A stretch of DNA of 37,769 bases from a virus, in IMG/VR virus record IMGVR_UViG_3300032294_003113, positions 1-37,769 of that record, one strand, 5' to 3'. Both the position numbers and the translations under genes were made by a program. Positions within the stretch are counted from its first letter, which is position 1; each line of letters starts with the position of its first letter. Of the stretch, positions 18,447-26,173 are shown one piece after another. The notes below the pieces were generated by a model. That model was given only the letters and a program-made list of their open reading frames with translations, made no database searches and was not told the origin of the DNA.

Positions 18447-18884
18447 ATGTCATATAAAGGAAAGTTTAAACCATTAAATACTCAAAAATATAAAGGAAAT
18501 ATTTTAGATATAACATATCGTTCTTTATGGGAAAGAACTTTTATGATTTACTGTGATACTAATGAAAATGTAATTGAATGGGAATCAGAAGAGAAATTTA
18601 TTTTTTATCGCTCACCATTGGATGGAAAAATACACAAATATTATCCAGATTTTCTCATCAAAGTTAAAGAATCTAATGGCACTATTAAAAAATACATGAT
18701 CGAAATTAAACCTTTAAAACAAACAATCCCTCCACCTAAACCAAAAAGACAAACTAAAAAATATATTAGTGAAGTTTATGAGTACGCTAAAAATCAATCA
18801 AAATGGGCAGCGGCTAAAGAATGGTGTGCCGATAGAGGATATGAATTCAAAGTCATTTCAGAAAAAGAAATTTACGGAAAATAA
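18447..18884 (+). CDS. 4: Head completion protein gp4
   Basis: 145 aa, the usual size for T4 gp4 (also called gp50/gp4). The start (MSYKGKFKPLNTQKYKGNIL, then DITYRSLWERTFMIYCD) matches the family closely. The TnsA-like PD-(D/E)XK nuclease core is visible: YYPDFLIKV with D68, then MIEIKP with E86 and K88. In T4 the protein finishes DNA-filled heads before tail joining; the nuclease role is family knowledge. First gene of the rightward late operon, 7 nt before the next gene. Confidence 0.9.
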   Translation: MSYKGKFKPLNTQKYKGNILDITYRSLWERTFMIYCDTNENVIEWESEEKFIFYRSPLDGKIHKYYPDFLIKVKESNGTIKKYMIEIKPLKQTIPPPKPKRQTKKYISEVYEYAKNQSKWAAAKEWCADRGYEFKVISEKEIYGK

Positions 18885-18891
18885 TTAATTC

Positions 18892-19272
18892 ATGCCCAGA
18901 AAATCACTTAAAAATAGGAAAAATAATAATCGTATATCACCATTGGTTAAAAAACTCATCGGGACAGAAACTGCCGATGATTTAATGTTGAAATTGACAA
19001 GTATTTTAGAAGAAACTAAAGAAATTCCAGTAGTTGGGCAAATATATATTTTTAGATATCGAGCAAAAACTCCTTTAATTCGTTATGATAGACATCCTTT
19101 AATACAAGTTACAAACGTTTACATATGGGGATTCAGTGGATTTAATTATCATTGGAATGAAATAAGACAATATACTTGGGATGAAATCTATAATGGAATG
19201 TATGAAATTCATAAAAATGAACTTCAAGATTTGAGACGAATTCCTTTTGGTGATATTCAACTAAATATTTAA
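18892..19272 (+). CDS. Conserved cyanophage structural-operon protein, unknown function, 126 aa
   Basis: A basic N-terminus (MPRKSLKNRKNNNRISPLVK) is followed by a compact aromatic domain with IYIFRYRAKTPLIRYDRHPL and GFNYHWNEIRQYTWDEI. I remember similar proteins sitting between gp4 and gp48 in cyanomyoviruses, where they are called hypothetical or structural. No catalytic motif, no signal peptide. Spacing of 7 nt on each side places it in the gp4-gp48-gp53 operon, so a role in head or baseplate assembly is probable. Confidence 0.75.
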   Translation: MPRKSLKNRKNNNRISPLVKKLIGTETADDLMLKLTSILEETKEIPVVGQIYIFRYRAKTPLIRYDRHPLIQVTNVYIWGFSGFNYHWNEIRQYTWDEIYNGMYEIHKNELQDLRRIPFGDIQLNI

Positions 19273-19279
19273 AAAATAA

Positions 19280-20182
19280 ATGGAACGTTTTAGATACCCA
19301 TTAAAAAAATTAGATATAGCCGAAGATTATTTAATGATTGAATGTCTAGAATATATTCCTCCGGGTGTAAATGAAACCCCAAATACTTTTTTTCAACCAA
19401 GTTCAGATGATGCTTATAGTAGCATAGGAACAAAAGATATTCGAGGTACCATTATTCTACCGATACCAGAAAACTTACCATCAAACGGTAATGCAACAAA
19501 TTGGGGAGATAGTTCTATGGGACCCTTAACAACTGCAGGTATAGGAGTTGCAGAATCAGCAATTGAAGGTGGATTTTTTAAAGGAATTGATGCATTAAAA
19601 ACTGCAGCTACTGCAGGAATAGATGCAATTAGTCAAACAGGTAGAGGTCAAAAAATGGTTCAGTCATTTTTTGCAACAAAAGCAGTAGAACAACTTTTAG
19701 GTCAAAATGACAATTTATTTGGAACAGTTTTAGGAAGAACAACTGGTGCAGTTTTTAATGAAAATATTGAACTTTTATTTCGCGGATTAACTCTTCGAGA
19801 TCCTTTTAATTTCACTTTTAATATGACACCTAGATTTAAAGAAGAAGGTGAAATCATAAAGTCAATGATTCGATTCTTAAAAAAGGAAATGTCCGCAAAG
19901 AAAGGAAACAGAGAAGGGGCGGCTGCAGGTTTATTTCTTACTGCGCCAAGTGTTTTTAGAATTAGATACATGAGTGGACAAAATCCACATCCTTATTTGA
20001 ATCGTTATAAAATTTGTGCATTACAGAATATAAATGTAAATTTTAATGGTTCAAACATATATTCAACTTATTCAGATGGTACTCCAGTTCATATGATTCT
20101 ATCATTGGATTTTAGAGAACTCACTCCGATTTATAATGAGGATTATGATTCGGGTGAAGGTCAATTGGGAGTTGGATACTAA
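19280..20182 (+). CDS. 48: Baseplate tail-tube cap gp48
   Basis: 300 aa. Residues about 160-200 carry NENIELLFRGLTLRDPFNFTFNMTPRFKEEGE, the signature of T4 gp48, in which a tube-like fold caps the baseplate and starts tube growth; broken here as NIELLFRGL, then RDPFNFTFNMTPR. The C-terminus has PSVFRIRYMSGQNPHPYLNR. The central Gly/Ala-rich segment (about 85-135) looks like a flexible or amphipathic insert common to cyanophage versions. The stop overlaps the gp53 start as TAATG, so the two are translationally coupled. A gp54 assignment is less likely. Confidence 0.8.
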   Translation: MERFRYPLKKLDIAEDYLMIECLEYIPPGVNETPNTFFQPSSDDAYSSIGTKDIRGTIILPIPENLPSNGNATNWGDSSMGPLTTAGIGVAESAIEGGFFKGIDALKTAATAGIDAISQTGRGQKMVQSFFATKAVEQLLGQNDNLFGTVLGRTTGAVFNENIELLFRGLTLRDPFNFTFNMTPRFKEEGEIIKSMIRFLKKEMSAKKGNREGAAAGLFLTAPSVFRIRYMSGQNPHPYLNRYKICALQNINVNFNGSNIYSTYSDGTPVHMILSLDFRELTPIYNEDYDSGEGQLGVGY

Positions 20183-20859
20183 TGACATACTTCAGAGAGT
20201 TACCAGATTTAGCATATCCATCATTTTTATCAGATAAAAATTCATCGGATCAATATCTGGTTGTAAAAAATCTTTTCCGTAGAGTTAAACTTCGTGATGA
20301 TTTGCAAAATATTTTTACTGCTTTCGATAAGTATCAAATACCAGATGGACATCGACCTGAATTAGTTGCGGAAGAACTTTATGGAAGTACTCAATATGAT
20401 TGGATAGTTTTAATCTGTGCTGGAATCACAAGAGTTAGAGATCAATGGCCATTATCTGATAAACAAATTTATAATTATTCAGAAGAAATATATGGATCTG
20501 ATTTAAATTCAATTCATCATTATGAAACAATTGAAGTTAAAGATTCTCAAAATAAATTAATTCTTCCTGCAGGTAAAGTTGTAAATTCAAATTTTAAAAT
20601 TTCCTATTACGATAATGGACAGATTTATACAAATGAAGTCTCATTAGGTCCAAATAAAGTGAATATTCCAGATCCTATTATTGGAATTAGTAATTATGAA
20701 TATGAAGTGAGAAAAAATAATCAAAAGAGATCTATATACGTATTAAAACCCAGATATCTACAACAAGTTTTAAATGATACCAGAAAAGCAATGATATATG
20801 ATAATTCATCATCATATGTTAATGATAAATTAATCAAGACAGAAAATATCGTTTCATGA
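20182..20859 (+). CDS. 53: Baseplate wedge subunit gp53
   Basis: 225 aa. Residues 1-105 hold the gp53 pattern: MTYFRELPDLAYPSFL, KNLFRRVKLRDD, then a segment with PELVAEELYGSTQYDWIVLI and QWPLSDKQ. The LysM-like fold of gp53 clamps the wedge complexes of the baseplate (T4 knowledge). The C-terminal half is a beta-rich extension with YEVRKNNQKRSIYVLKPRYL. It is the last gene of the rightward operon, followed 2 nt after its TGA by a strong hairpin terminator. Confidence 0.85.
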   Translation: MTYFRELPDLAYPSFLSDKNSSDQYLVVKNLFRRVKLRDDLQNIFTAFDKYQIPDGHRPELVAEELYGSTQYDWIVLICAGITRVRDQWPLSDKQIYNYSEEIYGSDLNSIHHYETIEVKDSQNKLILPAGKVVNSNFKISYYDNGQIYTNEVSLGPNKVNIPDPIIGISNYEYEVRKNNQKRSIYVLKPRYLQQVLNDTRKAMIYDNSSSYVNDKLIKTENIVS

Positions 20860-20861
20860 AA

Positions 20862-20885
20862 AAAGGGGGAGGTAAATCCCCCTTT
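20862..20885. terminator. Bidirectional hairpin terminator between gp53 and gp32
   Basis: AAAGGGGGA (20862-20870), loop GGTAAA, TCCCCCTTT (20877-20885): a perfect 9-bp GC-rich stem. On the minus strand it is followed by a T run, and on the plus strand the stem itself ends in TTT. It separates convergent gp53 and gp32. Confidence 0.85.
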
Positions 20886-20889
20886 AATC

Positions 20890-21375
20890 TTAGTCTTCTT
20901 CTGTTAATTTTTGAAAATATTCCAGTGGATCTTCATCATCTTCACTAAGAGATGATGTCGAATTTCTTGAAGACTGAAGACTCATAATTTCATTTCGAAG
21001 ATCATCATCAAGATCTCTTGATCTTTCGTTATCTTCATTTTCAGTTTCTTCATCGATAACTACATTCTTTGCACCAAGAACAAAGTTAAGACGACGCTTC
21101 AATTCTTCATATGTTTTGAATTTGTCTGGTGAAACAAATTCAGATAAAGAATACTGTTTTTTCCAGATTGCTTCCAAAACATCATCATCAGAATTTAAGG
21201 GAGCGACTTTAGTAAATTCACTAGAATCATAATTACGATAACCCGCTACATTTTTTGCTTTGAGTTTAAAGTTTGCACCTTTCCAGAAATCAAATGGATC
21301 AATTGGATCCTCATCATCAAATTCCGGTTGCATTGCTGCAGTCAATTTATCAAAGATTTTTTTTCCGTATTTAAA
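20890..21375 (-). CDS. 32: gp32 single-stranded DNA-binding protein, exon 2 (C-terminal)
   Basis: Codes for 161 residues plus stop beginning FKYGKKIFDKLTAAMQPEFD, then FDFWKGANFKLKAKNVAGYRN. This is the C-terminal half of the OB-fold core of gp32, and the acidic C-terminal tail (SEDDEDPLEYFQKLTEED) recruits other replication proteins in T4. The exon start is set by the predicted group I intron 3' end: the last intron base is G at 21376, and TTT AAA TAC continues the frame left by exon 1. An unspliced frame would open within the intron, which is why a separate ORF appears here. The joined protein would be 304 residues. No cysteines, so the zinc site of T4 gp32 is absent, as in other cyanophage versions. 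Confidence 0.9.
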   Translation of the reverse strand, partial: FKYGKKIFDKLTAAMQPEFDDEDPIDPFDFWKGANFKLKAKNVAGYRNYDSSEFTKVAPLNSDDDVLEAIWKKQYSLSEFVSPDKFKTYEELKRRLNFVLGAKNVVIDEETENEDNERSRDLDDDLRNEIMSLQSSRNSTSSLSEDDEDPLEYFQKLTEED

Positions 21376-21891
21376 CTTTATGTTCAGATTGGTTTGCAAG
21401 TCCAATCCCGATCTTATTCAGCTACATTTCTCAATGCAGAACAGACTATATCATAATCCACAATTAGTGGACCCCAAGCACTTCGGTTATCATTTGCTTA
21501 TAACCTACTCCGATAAACGGATAGTCGTTGAACCTTACCTTCTGTGATAGGTCTTGGCTGCTGATTGTCTCTATTAAACTGTTTTTACACATTTCAGATT
21601 CTTTAGGTTCCCATACAACTAGAAATGGTACATATCCTGCATTTTTAGATGCTTTCATTTTTGACAATACATTATCCTTATGGATTTTTAAAGTATAAAA
21701 AGATTTTACTTCAAATAGTAAATTATCAACTATGATATCTGGATAATAACGTCTTGTTTTTCCGTTTTTATCTTTGTACCTTACAGTTTTCTTTCACAGT
21801 GAATCTGTTTTAGTCAGTTTACCTAACAAGAGTTTCCAGCAATTCACTTGGTTTTCATATAGTATTACTACTATATGCCTCTTTTAAATTA
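21376..21891 (-). other. Group I self-splicing intron in gp32, about 516 nt
   Basis: Conserved core elements read in order on the minus strand: P (AATTGCTGGAAA, 21833-21844), Q (AATCAGCAGCCAAGA, near 21552-21566), R (GTTCAACGACTA, 21522-21533) and S (GATATAGTCTG, 21442-21452). P and Q pair as GCTG/CAGC; R and S pair as GACTA/TAGTC to form P7. The 5' site: exon end CCTT pairs with GAGG at 21878-21881, giving the required U-G pair. The 3' site is the terminal G at 21376. Splicing joins KVFL to FKYGKK, restoring gp32; without it, TAA is the first intron codon. The peripheral loop holds a homing-endonuclease remnant. Confidence 0.88.
21464..21793 (-). pseudogene. Truncated PD-(D/E)XK homing endonuclease inside the gp32 intron
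   Basis: The frame is open from just after a TGA (21794-21796) to TAA at 21464, about 109 codons; only a late internal ATG at 21667 exists. It reads TVRYKDKNGKTRRYYPDIIV, DNLLFEVKSFYTLKIHKDNV, then KASKNAGYVPFLVVW. This is the C-terminal nuclease half of a common phage homing-endonuclease family (PD...EVK catalytic core, then the KK..A...GY tail). The DNA-recognition N-terminal half is missing. The end of the frame runs through the intron core (Q and R), so only about the first 60 residues are protein-derived. Likely a remnant without activity. Confidence 0.75.
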
Positions 21892-22320
21892 AAGGAAGAC
21901 TTTACCTTCGTTTTCTGGATTTGCTGGGTCTTTTACAACGTAGATATTACTAATATAAGTAAGTTTACGTTTCTGTTTTCTTGCTTGCTCTTTACCTGCT
22001 TCTGTGCCATTGTTCCACAATTGAGTATTCAATTCACCCAGAGGATCTTTTTGTCCCAGAGTAGTTAAACTCTGTTCAATATACCATCCAGACGGACCTT
22101 GGAAAGCATGACTATAAATTTTGACAAAAGGTAGATCTTCATCCGGAGGTGAAGGAAGAAAACGAATAATAGCAGAACCATTATTTGCTTTATCTACAGT
22201 CAACTTCCAGAATCTATTATCTTCAGATGAAGTTGAGGAATTCATTTTTTCGACTTCATCGACAAGTTTTTGTGTCAGTGAACCGAGTTTGGATTGTTTT
22301 TTTAAATCTTGAAATGACAT
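21892..22320 (-). CDS. 32: gp32 single-stranded DNA-binding protein, exon 1 (N-terminal)
   Basis: 143 codons from the ATG at 22320 to the predicted 5' splice site. The start MSFQDLKKQSKLGSLTQKLV, then RFWKLTVDKANNGSAIIRFL and KIYSHAFQGPSGWYIEQSL, and the KQKRKLTYISNIYVVKDP strand, are clear cyanomyovirus gp32. It binds ssDNA cooperatively during replication, recombination and repair. Transcription begins at a consensus promoter just upstream, giving gp32 its own unit that ends at the hairpin after exon 2. No good Shine-Dalgarno sequence precedes the ATG; the leader is A/C-rich and weakly structured apart from a 5' hairpin, recalling the self-regulated T4 gene 32 leader. Confidence 0.92.
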
Positions 22321-22356
22321 TTGAATAATTGGTATTGTTGGATTGTTTTTGTGTTT

Positions 22357-22370
22357 GCGCTTGAGTGCGC
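22357..22370 (-). promoter_or_regulatory. 5' leader hairpin of gp32 mRNA (possible autogenous operator)
   Basis: GCGC (22367-22370), loop ACTCAA, GCGC (22357-22360) on the minus strand, at or next to the predicted mRNA 5' end. About 36 nt of unstructured A/C/T-rich leader follow to the ATG. In T4, gp32 represses its own translation by nucleating at a 5' pseudoknot and spreading over an unstructured leader; the arrangement here is similar but only a simple hairpin is visible. Confidence 0.4.
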
Positions 22371-22376
22371 TTTGGT

Positions 22377-22405
22377 ATTATAGAATGATTTTCATTAAAA
22401 GTCAA
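22377..22405 (-). promoter_or_regulatory. Consensus sigma70-type promoter for gp32
   Basis: Minus strand TTGACT (22400-22405), 17-nt spacer, TATAAT (22377-22382). This is virtually the perfect bacterial consensus, with the start expected near 22370, 50 nt before the gp32 ATG. Confidence 0.8.
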
Positions 22406-22407
22406 AT

Positions 22408-22746
22408 CTAGGCATATTTTTCGAGATAATTAATTAAAGAATGAATCGTATGTTTAAGACTCTTGAATAATGAATTCATTTCAGTATTTGACGAATACCC
22501 AAAAAAAGAAAAAGATTGTTGAATATATTCTTTTAATTGAATTGCTCTTGGGTCATTTGAAAGAGAAAGTCTCATATACATAATATTTTGTTTTTCAATC
22601 AATTCTTCCATTTTTTTAAGTTTGTCTATTTTTTCTTTGACACTTTTTGTACTGAATTCAAGAATATCTTCATAGACATCATCTTGAAGTTTTTTAATCT
22701 CATTTAATTCTTCAATAATAATATCAGATTCAAAAAAATTACTCAT
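22408..22746 (-). CDS. Unknown helical protein between gp59 and gp32, 112 aa
   Basis: Starts MSNFFESDIIIEELNEIKKL; almost all helix-forming with heptad-like stretches (VKEKIDKLKKMEELIEKQNI). No motif I recognise. The start overlaps the gp59 stop by 8 nt, so it is translated with gp59 and gp33. Position in the gp33-gp59-gp32 block suggests a replication or late-transcription accessory, but nothing in the sequence proves it. Confidence 0.7.
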   Translation of the reverse strand: MSNFFESDIIIEELNEIKKLQDDVYEDILEFSTKSVKEKIDKLKKMEELIEKQNIMYMRLSLSNDPRAIQLKEYIQQSFSFFGYSSNTEMNSLFKSLKHTIHSLINYLEKYA

Positions 22747-23329
22747 TCACAATCTCCTGTAATATTTTTTTATAAGAAGGGGCATCAATAGAGAGAAATG
22801 GTGAGTATTTCTCAATTTTTAAGTTCACAATTTCCCATACGGGATCCAAAAGTTTTGAATTAAAATATTTTGAAAAATGGAATATTTTCTCGTAAATGAC
22901 TAAGACTTCTGGATCTATTTTACTACTTAAAAAACTTTTTAAAATAATTGGATGCCCTCTATCACAATTAAAGAGAGATTCCAATTCATTTTTTGATAAA
23001 AGTTCTTCCGATTGTTCTTTAAATAAGTATCTTAAACTTTGCTTGCGACGAATCCAATCTTTATATATTTTTTCTCCAGAATTTATAATCTCTCCAATCC
23101 ACATACTTTGAATACTACTAGATGCTATAAAGTTTGAAACAAAAAAATCTACTATTTCTTTGTCTTCGTATTTTCTACTTATTTTTTCAAACCAATAAAT
23201 ATCCTTTCGTTTTTTAAATGAATTTTCAGTTACTCTAACTTTTTTATTATATTTAAAGTAATCGTATTTTGGATTAGAGAAATGACTTTTTAAGGCCAAA
23301 TATTCACGGTATACATTAAATGGAGTCAT
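22739..23329 (-). CDS. 59: gp59 helicase loader
   Basis: 196 aa, a little shorter than T4 gp59 (217). The N-terminus MTPFNVYREYLALKSHFSNP followed by YDYFKYNKKVRV, FKKRKDIYWFEKISRKYEDK and VDFFVSNFIAS matches the gp59 HMG-like and helical domain pattern. It loads the gp41 helicase on gp32-coated DNA (T4 knowledge). Its start overlaps the gp33 stop by 1 nt and it ends inside the start of the next gene, the same 33-59-32 gene order as in T4. Confidence 0.85.
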   Translation of the reverse strand: MTPFNVYREYLALKSHFSNPKYDYFKYNKKVRVTENSFKKRKDIYWFEKISRKYEDKEIVDFFVSNFIASSSIQSMWIGEIINSGEKIYKDWIRRKQSLRYLFKEQSEELLSKNELESLFNCDRGHPIILKSFLSSKIDPEVLVIYEKIFHFSKYFNSKLLDPVWEIVNLKIEKYSPFLSIDAPSYKKILQEIVNE

Positions 23330-23631
23330 TATATAGGCAATTTTGCTTGAGAAGTTTTTTTAATAAAATTTAATTCAATTGCATCATGTTTGAGTTTTTC
23401 TTTTAAAGATTTTGAAACTAATTTTGTAACAGAATCAATTTCAAGATCATTTTTTTCACAAAACATTACAATAGCATCAATGTAATTAACTTTTTCTTGA
23501 CTTACAATAGTTTCAATTTCTGATGAAAATTTTGCAGAAGTTAAGAATTTATTTTCTATAATTTCATTTAATTCTTTATTTATTTTTTTATTTGAGGTCA
23601 TACCCAATAATCGTTCTAAGGTGTTAAGCAT
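23329..23631 (-). CDS. 33: gp33 late transcription co-activator
   Basis: 100 aa, near the T4 length of 112. The central region (FSSEIETIVSQEKVNYIDAI, VMFCEKNDLEIDSV, LKEKLKHDAIELNF) aligns with T4 gp33, which binds the RNA polymerase flap and links it to the sliding clamp for late transcription. The clamp-binding C-terminal hydrophobic motif of T4 is not obvious; the protein ends KLPI. Presence of gp33 agrees with the several NATAAATA late-promoter motifs in the window. ATG at 23631, coupled to gp59 downstream. Confidence 0.8.
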   Translation of the reverse strand: MLNTLERLLGMTSNKKINKELNEIIENKFLTSAKFSSEIETIVSQEKVNYIDAIVMFCEKNDLEIDSVTKLVSKSLKEKLKHDAIELNFIKKTSQAKLPI

Positions 23632-23642
23632 TTTTCAACAAA

Positions 23643-24380
23643 TTATTTATAAGAATTTGAAATTAATTGTAATTTATCATTTACATATTTTTGAGTATAA
23701 TCATATACTAATCTCATGTATTTTGAAAGATCTCTTTCTTGATAAGTTACACATTCACCATTTTCACATGTCATGATAATTACAAGTTTTTTCACTTTTT
23801 TACCAGTCATTTCATAATATGCCATAGCATAAAACATTGCCTGAACAAAATAATGTTCGATCCATTCTAGTGGTTTTGGTTTTTCTGCAGTTTTAAAATC
23901 TATAACAGAAAGTTCACCATCATGTTCCGCAATACAATCGGTTGTACCGGCAACACCGAGAATTTTACTATATAAAGATCCTTCAAGGCAATGAATATTA
24001 TTAATTCGATTTAATTCATCTTTAGCAATGTTAAAAAGAATTTTGGATAGTGGTTGAACCTCTGGAAGTTCTTTATTGAGTAAATAATTCTCGATTAGAG
24101 TATGAGTATCGGTTCCACGACTAGTTGCTCTTTGAGTAATTCTATTTGCTACATCTTCTCCAACTCTCTTACGCCATCTGACAAAAATTTCTTTATTGTA
24201 ATGACTAATTACGGATGTTATCGAAACAAGTTTAATGAAATCATCACCGTCTTTTACTTTATAATAACGAGTATTATCAATAGTAACTCTTTCTAAAGTT
24301 GGAAGATTGATTTTCACAAAAGTAAATTTTTCTTTTTTTACTTTTTTTAATTCATAATATTTTTCAATTAAAGCAGACAT
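23643..24380 (-). CDS. PD-(D/E)XK exonuclease (RecB/MGME1-like)
   Basis: 245 aa. Motifs in order: SRGTDTHTLIENYL (H93), LEGSLYSKILGVAGTTDCIA (E133, D148), ELSVIDFKTA (D161, K163) and YFVQAMFYAMAYYE (Q180). This H-E-D-(D/E)XK-Q series is that of RecB-family exonucleases including mitochondrial MGME1, and such proteins are routine in cyanomyoviruses. It probably acts on DNA ends in recombination or host DNA breakdown. It lies 3 nt after the PhoH gene and just before gp33, in a leftward run of DNA-metabolism genes. Confidence 0.8.
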   Translation of the reverse strand: MSALIEKYYELKKVKKEKFTFVKINLPTLERVTIDNTRYYKVKDGDDFIKLVSITSVISHYNKEIFVRWRKRVGEDVANRITQRATSRGTDTHTLIENYLLNKELPEVQPLSKILFNIAKDELNRINNIHCLEGSLYSKILGVAGTTDCIAEHDGELSVIDFKTAEKPKPLEWIEHYFVQAMFYAMAYYEMTGKKVKKLVIIMTCENGECVTYQERDLSKYMRLVYDYTQKYVNDKLQLISNSYK

Positions 24381-24383
24381 ATT

Positions 24384-25136
24384 TTATAAACCAAGAGATT
24401 TTTTAGCAATAACAAATTCTTTAACCAATGGCGATCTTACGATATCATCAACATTAAATTCAATTTTTTCAAAGGATGGCATAACTTCAATTACACGAAT
24501 AAAATCAATAATTCCTTGTCTTTCTGTCATTTTCACTAAATCTGATTGCTCAATATCACCCGAGAACATGATTTTGGTGTTTTCACCGCAACGGGATATT
24601 ACAGAAAAACTTTCATGTGAAGATAAGTTTTGAGTTTCATCCACAATAATGATGGCATTATCGAGAGTAATTCCTCGAATAAACGAAGTTGACCAAAAAG
24701 AAATAGTATCTTGTGCTTTTAGATTTCCATAGAGCATTTCGAATTCATCATCGCTTGCCATCTGAAACATGTATTTTACCATACTTTTGTATGGAACTTC
24801 AAAAAGAGATTTCTTTTCCTGGTCATTTCCAGGCATAAAACCGATTTCTCTAGTTTGAACAAGAGATCTTATAATATAAATTTTTTCATAAGGAGTGGAT
24901 ACATCTAAAACATCTTTAAGTGCTTTATATAATAGACAGAACGTTTTACCTGATCCTGGAACTCCATGAGCAAAAATGTTTTTACCTTTATCATAATACT
25001 CATATAAAAGTTTTTGATTTTCAGTAAGAGGTTCAATATCAATTAATTGTTGTGAATTAATAGGTTTTCTGCGTTTTTTTTGATAAGTCGTTAAATTAAC
25101 GTCTTCCGATTTTCCGTTTCTTTTTCTTCTTGTCAT
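24384..25136 (-). CDS. phoH: PhoH-like P-loop ATPase
   Basis: 250 aa. Walker A GVPGSGKT at 58-65, Walker B AIIIVDET at 161-168, then a SGDIEQSD sensor-like segment, typical of PhoH proteins. The basic N-terminus (RRKRNGK, QKKRRKP) is a phage addition. PhoH is widespread in marine phages; it belongs to the phosphate regulon in some bacteria, but its biochemical role (RNA or DNA helicase-like ATPase) in phages is unsettled. Gap of 6 nt from the upstream 80-aa gene, so co-transcribed. Confidence 0.9.
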   Translation of the reverse strand: MTRRKRNGKSEDVNLTTYQKKRRKPINSQQLIDIEPLTENQKLLYEYYDKGKNIFAHGVPGSGKTFCLLYKALKDVLDVSTPYEKIYIIRSLVQTREIGFMPGNDQEKKSLFEVPYKSMVKYMFQMASDDEFEMLYGNLKAQDTISFWSTSFIRGITLDNAIIIVDETQNLSSHESFSVISRCGENTKIMFSGDIEQSDLVKMTERQGIIDFIRVIEVMPSFEKIEFNVDDIVRSPLVKEFVIAKKSLGL

Positions 25137-25142
25137 GAGTAA

Positions 25143-25385
25143 TTACAGTTTTTTTACGTTTGAACCTGGAGTCTTACCAACTTTTTCTAAAATAGAATTC
25201 CATGAAGGATGTTTTTGAGTCAATTTTGACCTCCATTCACCAACTTCTCCAACATTCATCTGAGTTGGAATTAATGGTTTTAAATGAGGATTTTCTTTTA
25301 AATATGGTTCTTTTTCGCTCATAAGCATCCATTTTTCAAAAATTTCATTGGTCTTAGTATCTTCAAATCGATAAGTTGGGCACAT
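25143..25385 (-). CDS. FmdB-like small cyanophage protein, 80 aa
   Basis: Starts MCPTYRFEDTKTNEIFEKWM, like the FmdB-type zinc-ribbon N-terminus (PTYRF...T.E.FE), but without the CxxC pairs of true FmdB proteins; only one Cys, at position 2. The middle has PHLKPLIPTQMNVGEVGEWR. I remember similar proteins beside phoH or baseplate genes in cyanomyoviruses, with unknown role. Real gene by conservation memory and tight packing between ThyX and PhoH. Confidence 0.7.
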   Translation of the reverse strand: MCPTYRFEDTKTNEIFEKWMLMSEKEPYLKENPHLKPLIPTQMNVGEVGEWRSKLTQKHPSWNSILEKVGKTPGSNVKKL

Positions 25386-25411
25386 AAGTTATAAATTCAA
25401 GATAAAAATAT

Positions 25412-26173
25412 TTATGGCGATAATTTTGCCTTTCTTAATCTCTTCTCTTCATAATATTGCCAAACATTAGGCGACCATTTCTTAAGTTCGGGCGCAATTG
25501 CTTCACATAATGCTTGTATTTCAAGTTGAGCATCAAGTTTTGCTCTTAGATCCATAAAGTGAAGAACAGAACGTAGATTGAATGAAACCACAAAGTTCTG
25601 TCGAATTGCCTGAGGAAGATAATCACGAATATGTTCTTCACACATTCCTTGCTCATAGTAATGAGAATACTCCTCACATTCATCCATAATACGCCTTAGT
25701 TTGCGTTGGCGATGATCTTGTGTCCATTCGTACTTCTTACCACTACGGTTAGTATAGAACCCCTCAGGACGTACATAGAAGACTTCTTCGATATCAAGTT
25801 CATGTTTAGCAACTTTAATCACACGCTTACCCGTATATCGTTGCGATTGAACGTCCCAACTAGTTCCAATACGATGAGTTCTTGCCTGAACAATTACACT
25901 ATGCACAAATCCAGCACAAGAAAATGTAATTTGTGGATGTTCCAAGGGACCCCAATGACCTCTTTCATTTGCAAGTAATTGGTCAACAATCCATTCACCA
26001 CATTCCTGATGATTAGATACTTCCACCTTATGAATCGGAATCTCAGAATAATCACCCTTTCCAGCCTGCCAAATAACTTGTTCTGGAATCGGATAACACT
26101 GAAGTTTCACTACTTCAAGATGTTTATCAAGTTCCAATAGATCTTTTGCTTTAATAGGTTTCATTTTTCCCAA
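25412..26173 (-). CDS. thyX: Flavin-dependent thymidylate synthase ThyX
   Basis: 253 aa. It makes dTMP from dUMP with FAD, NADPH and methylene-tetrahydrofolate. The signature lies at about 98-112: RTHRIGTSWDVQSQRY, a variant of RHRx7S with eight spacer residues, as in other cyanophage ThyX proteins. The C-terminal part (NLRSVLHFMDLRAKLDAQLE) carries the conserved R...H...R...D/Q active-site helix. Supplies nucleotides for phage replication. Codon use seems less AT-skewed here than in the flanking small genes, which may reflect strong protein constraint. The start overlaps the preceding small gene by 23 nt. Confidence 0.93.
   Translation of the reverse strand: MGKMKPIKAKDLLELDKHLEVVKLQCYPIPEQVIWQAGKGDYSEIPIHKVEVSNHQECGEWIVDQLLANERGHWGPLEHPQITFSCAGFVHSVIVQARTHRIGTSWDVQSQRYTGKRVIKVAKHELDIEEVFYVRPEGFYTNRSGKKYEWTQDHRQRKLRRIMDECEEYSHYYEQGMCEEHIRDYLPQAIRQNFVVSFNLRSVLHFMDLRAKLDAQLEIQALCEAIAPELKKWSPNVWQYYEEKRLRKAKLSP

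Noticed and set aside
20890-21405. A separate 171-aa gene starting at 21405, and a separate 143-aa gene ending at 21889
   Set aside because: Both are halves of gp32; the first ten residues of the former are intron-encoded and the latter's stop is the first intron codon.
25409-25416. CATAAATA late-promoter-like motif on the minus strand at the thyX end
   Set aside because: Exact to NATAAATA but inside AT-rich coding sequence upstream of genes expected to be early or middle; probably chance.
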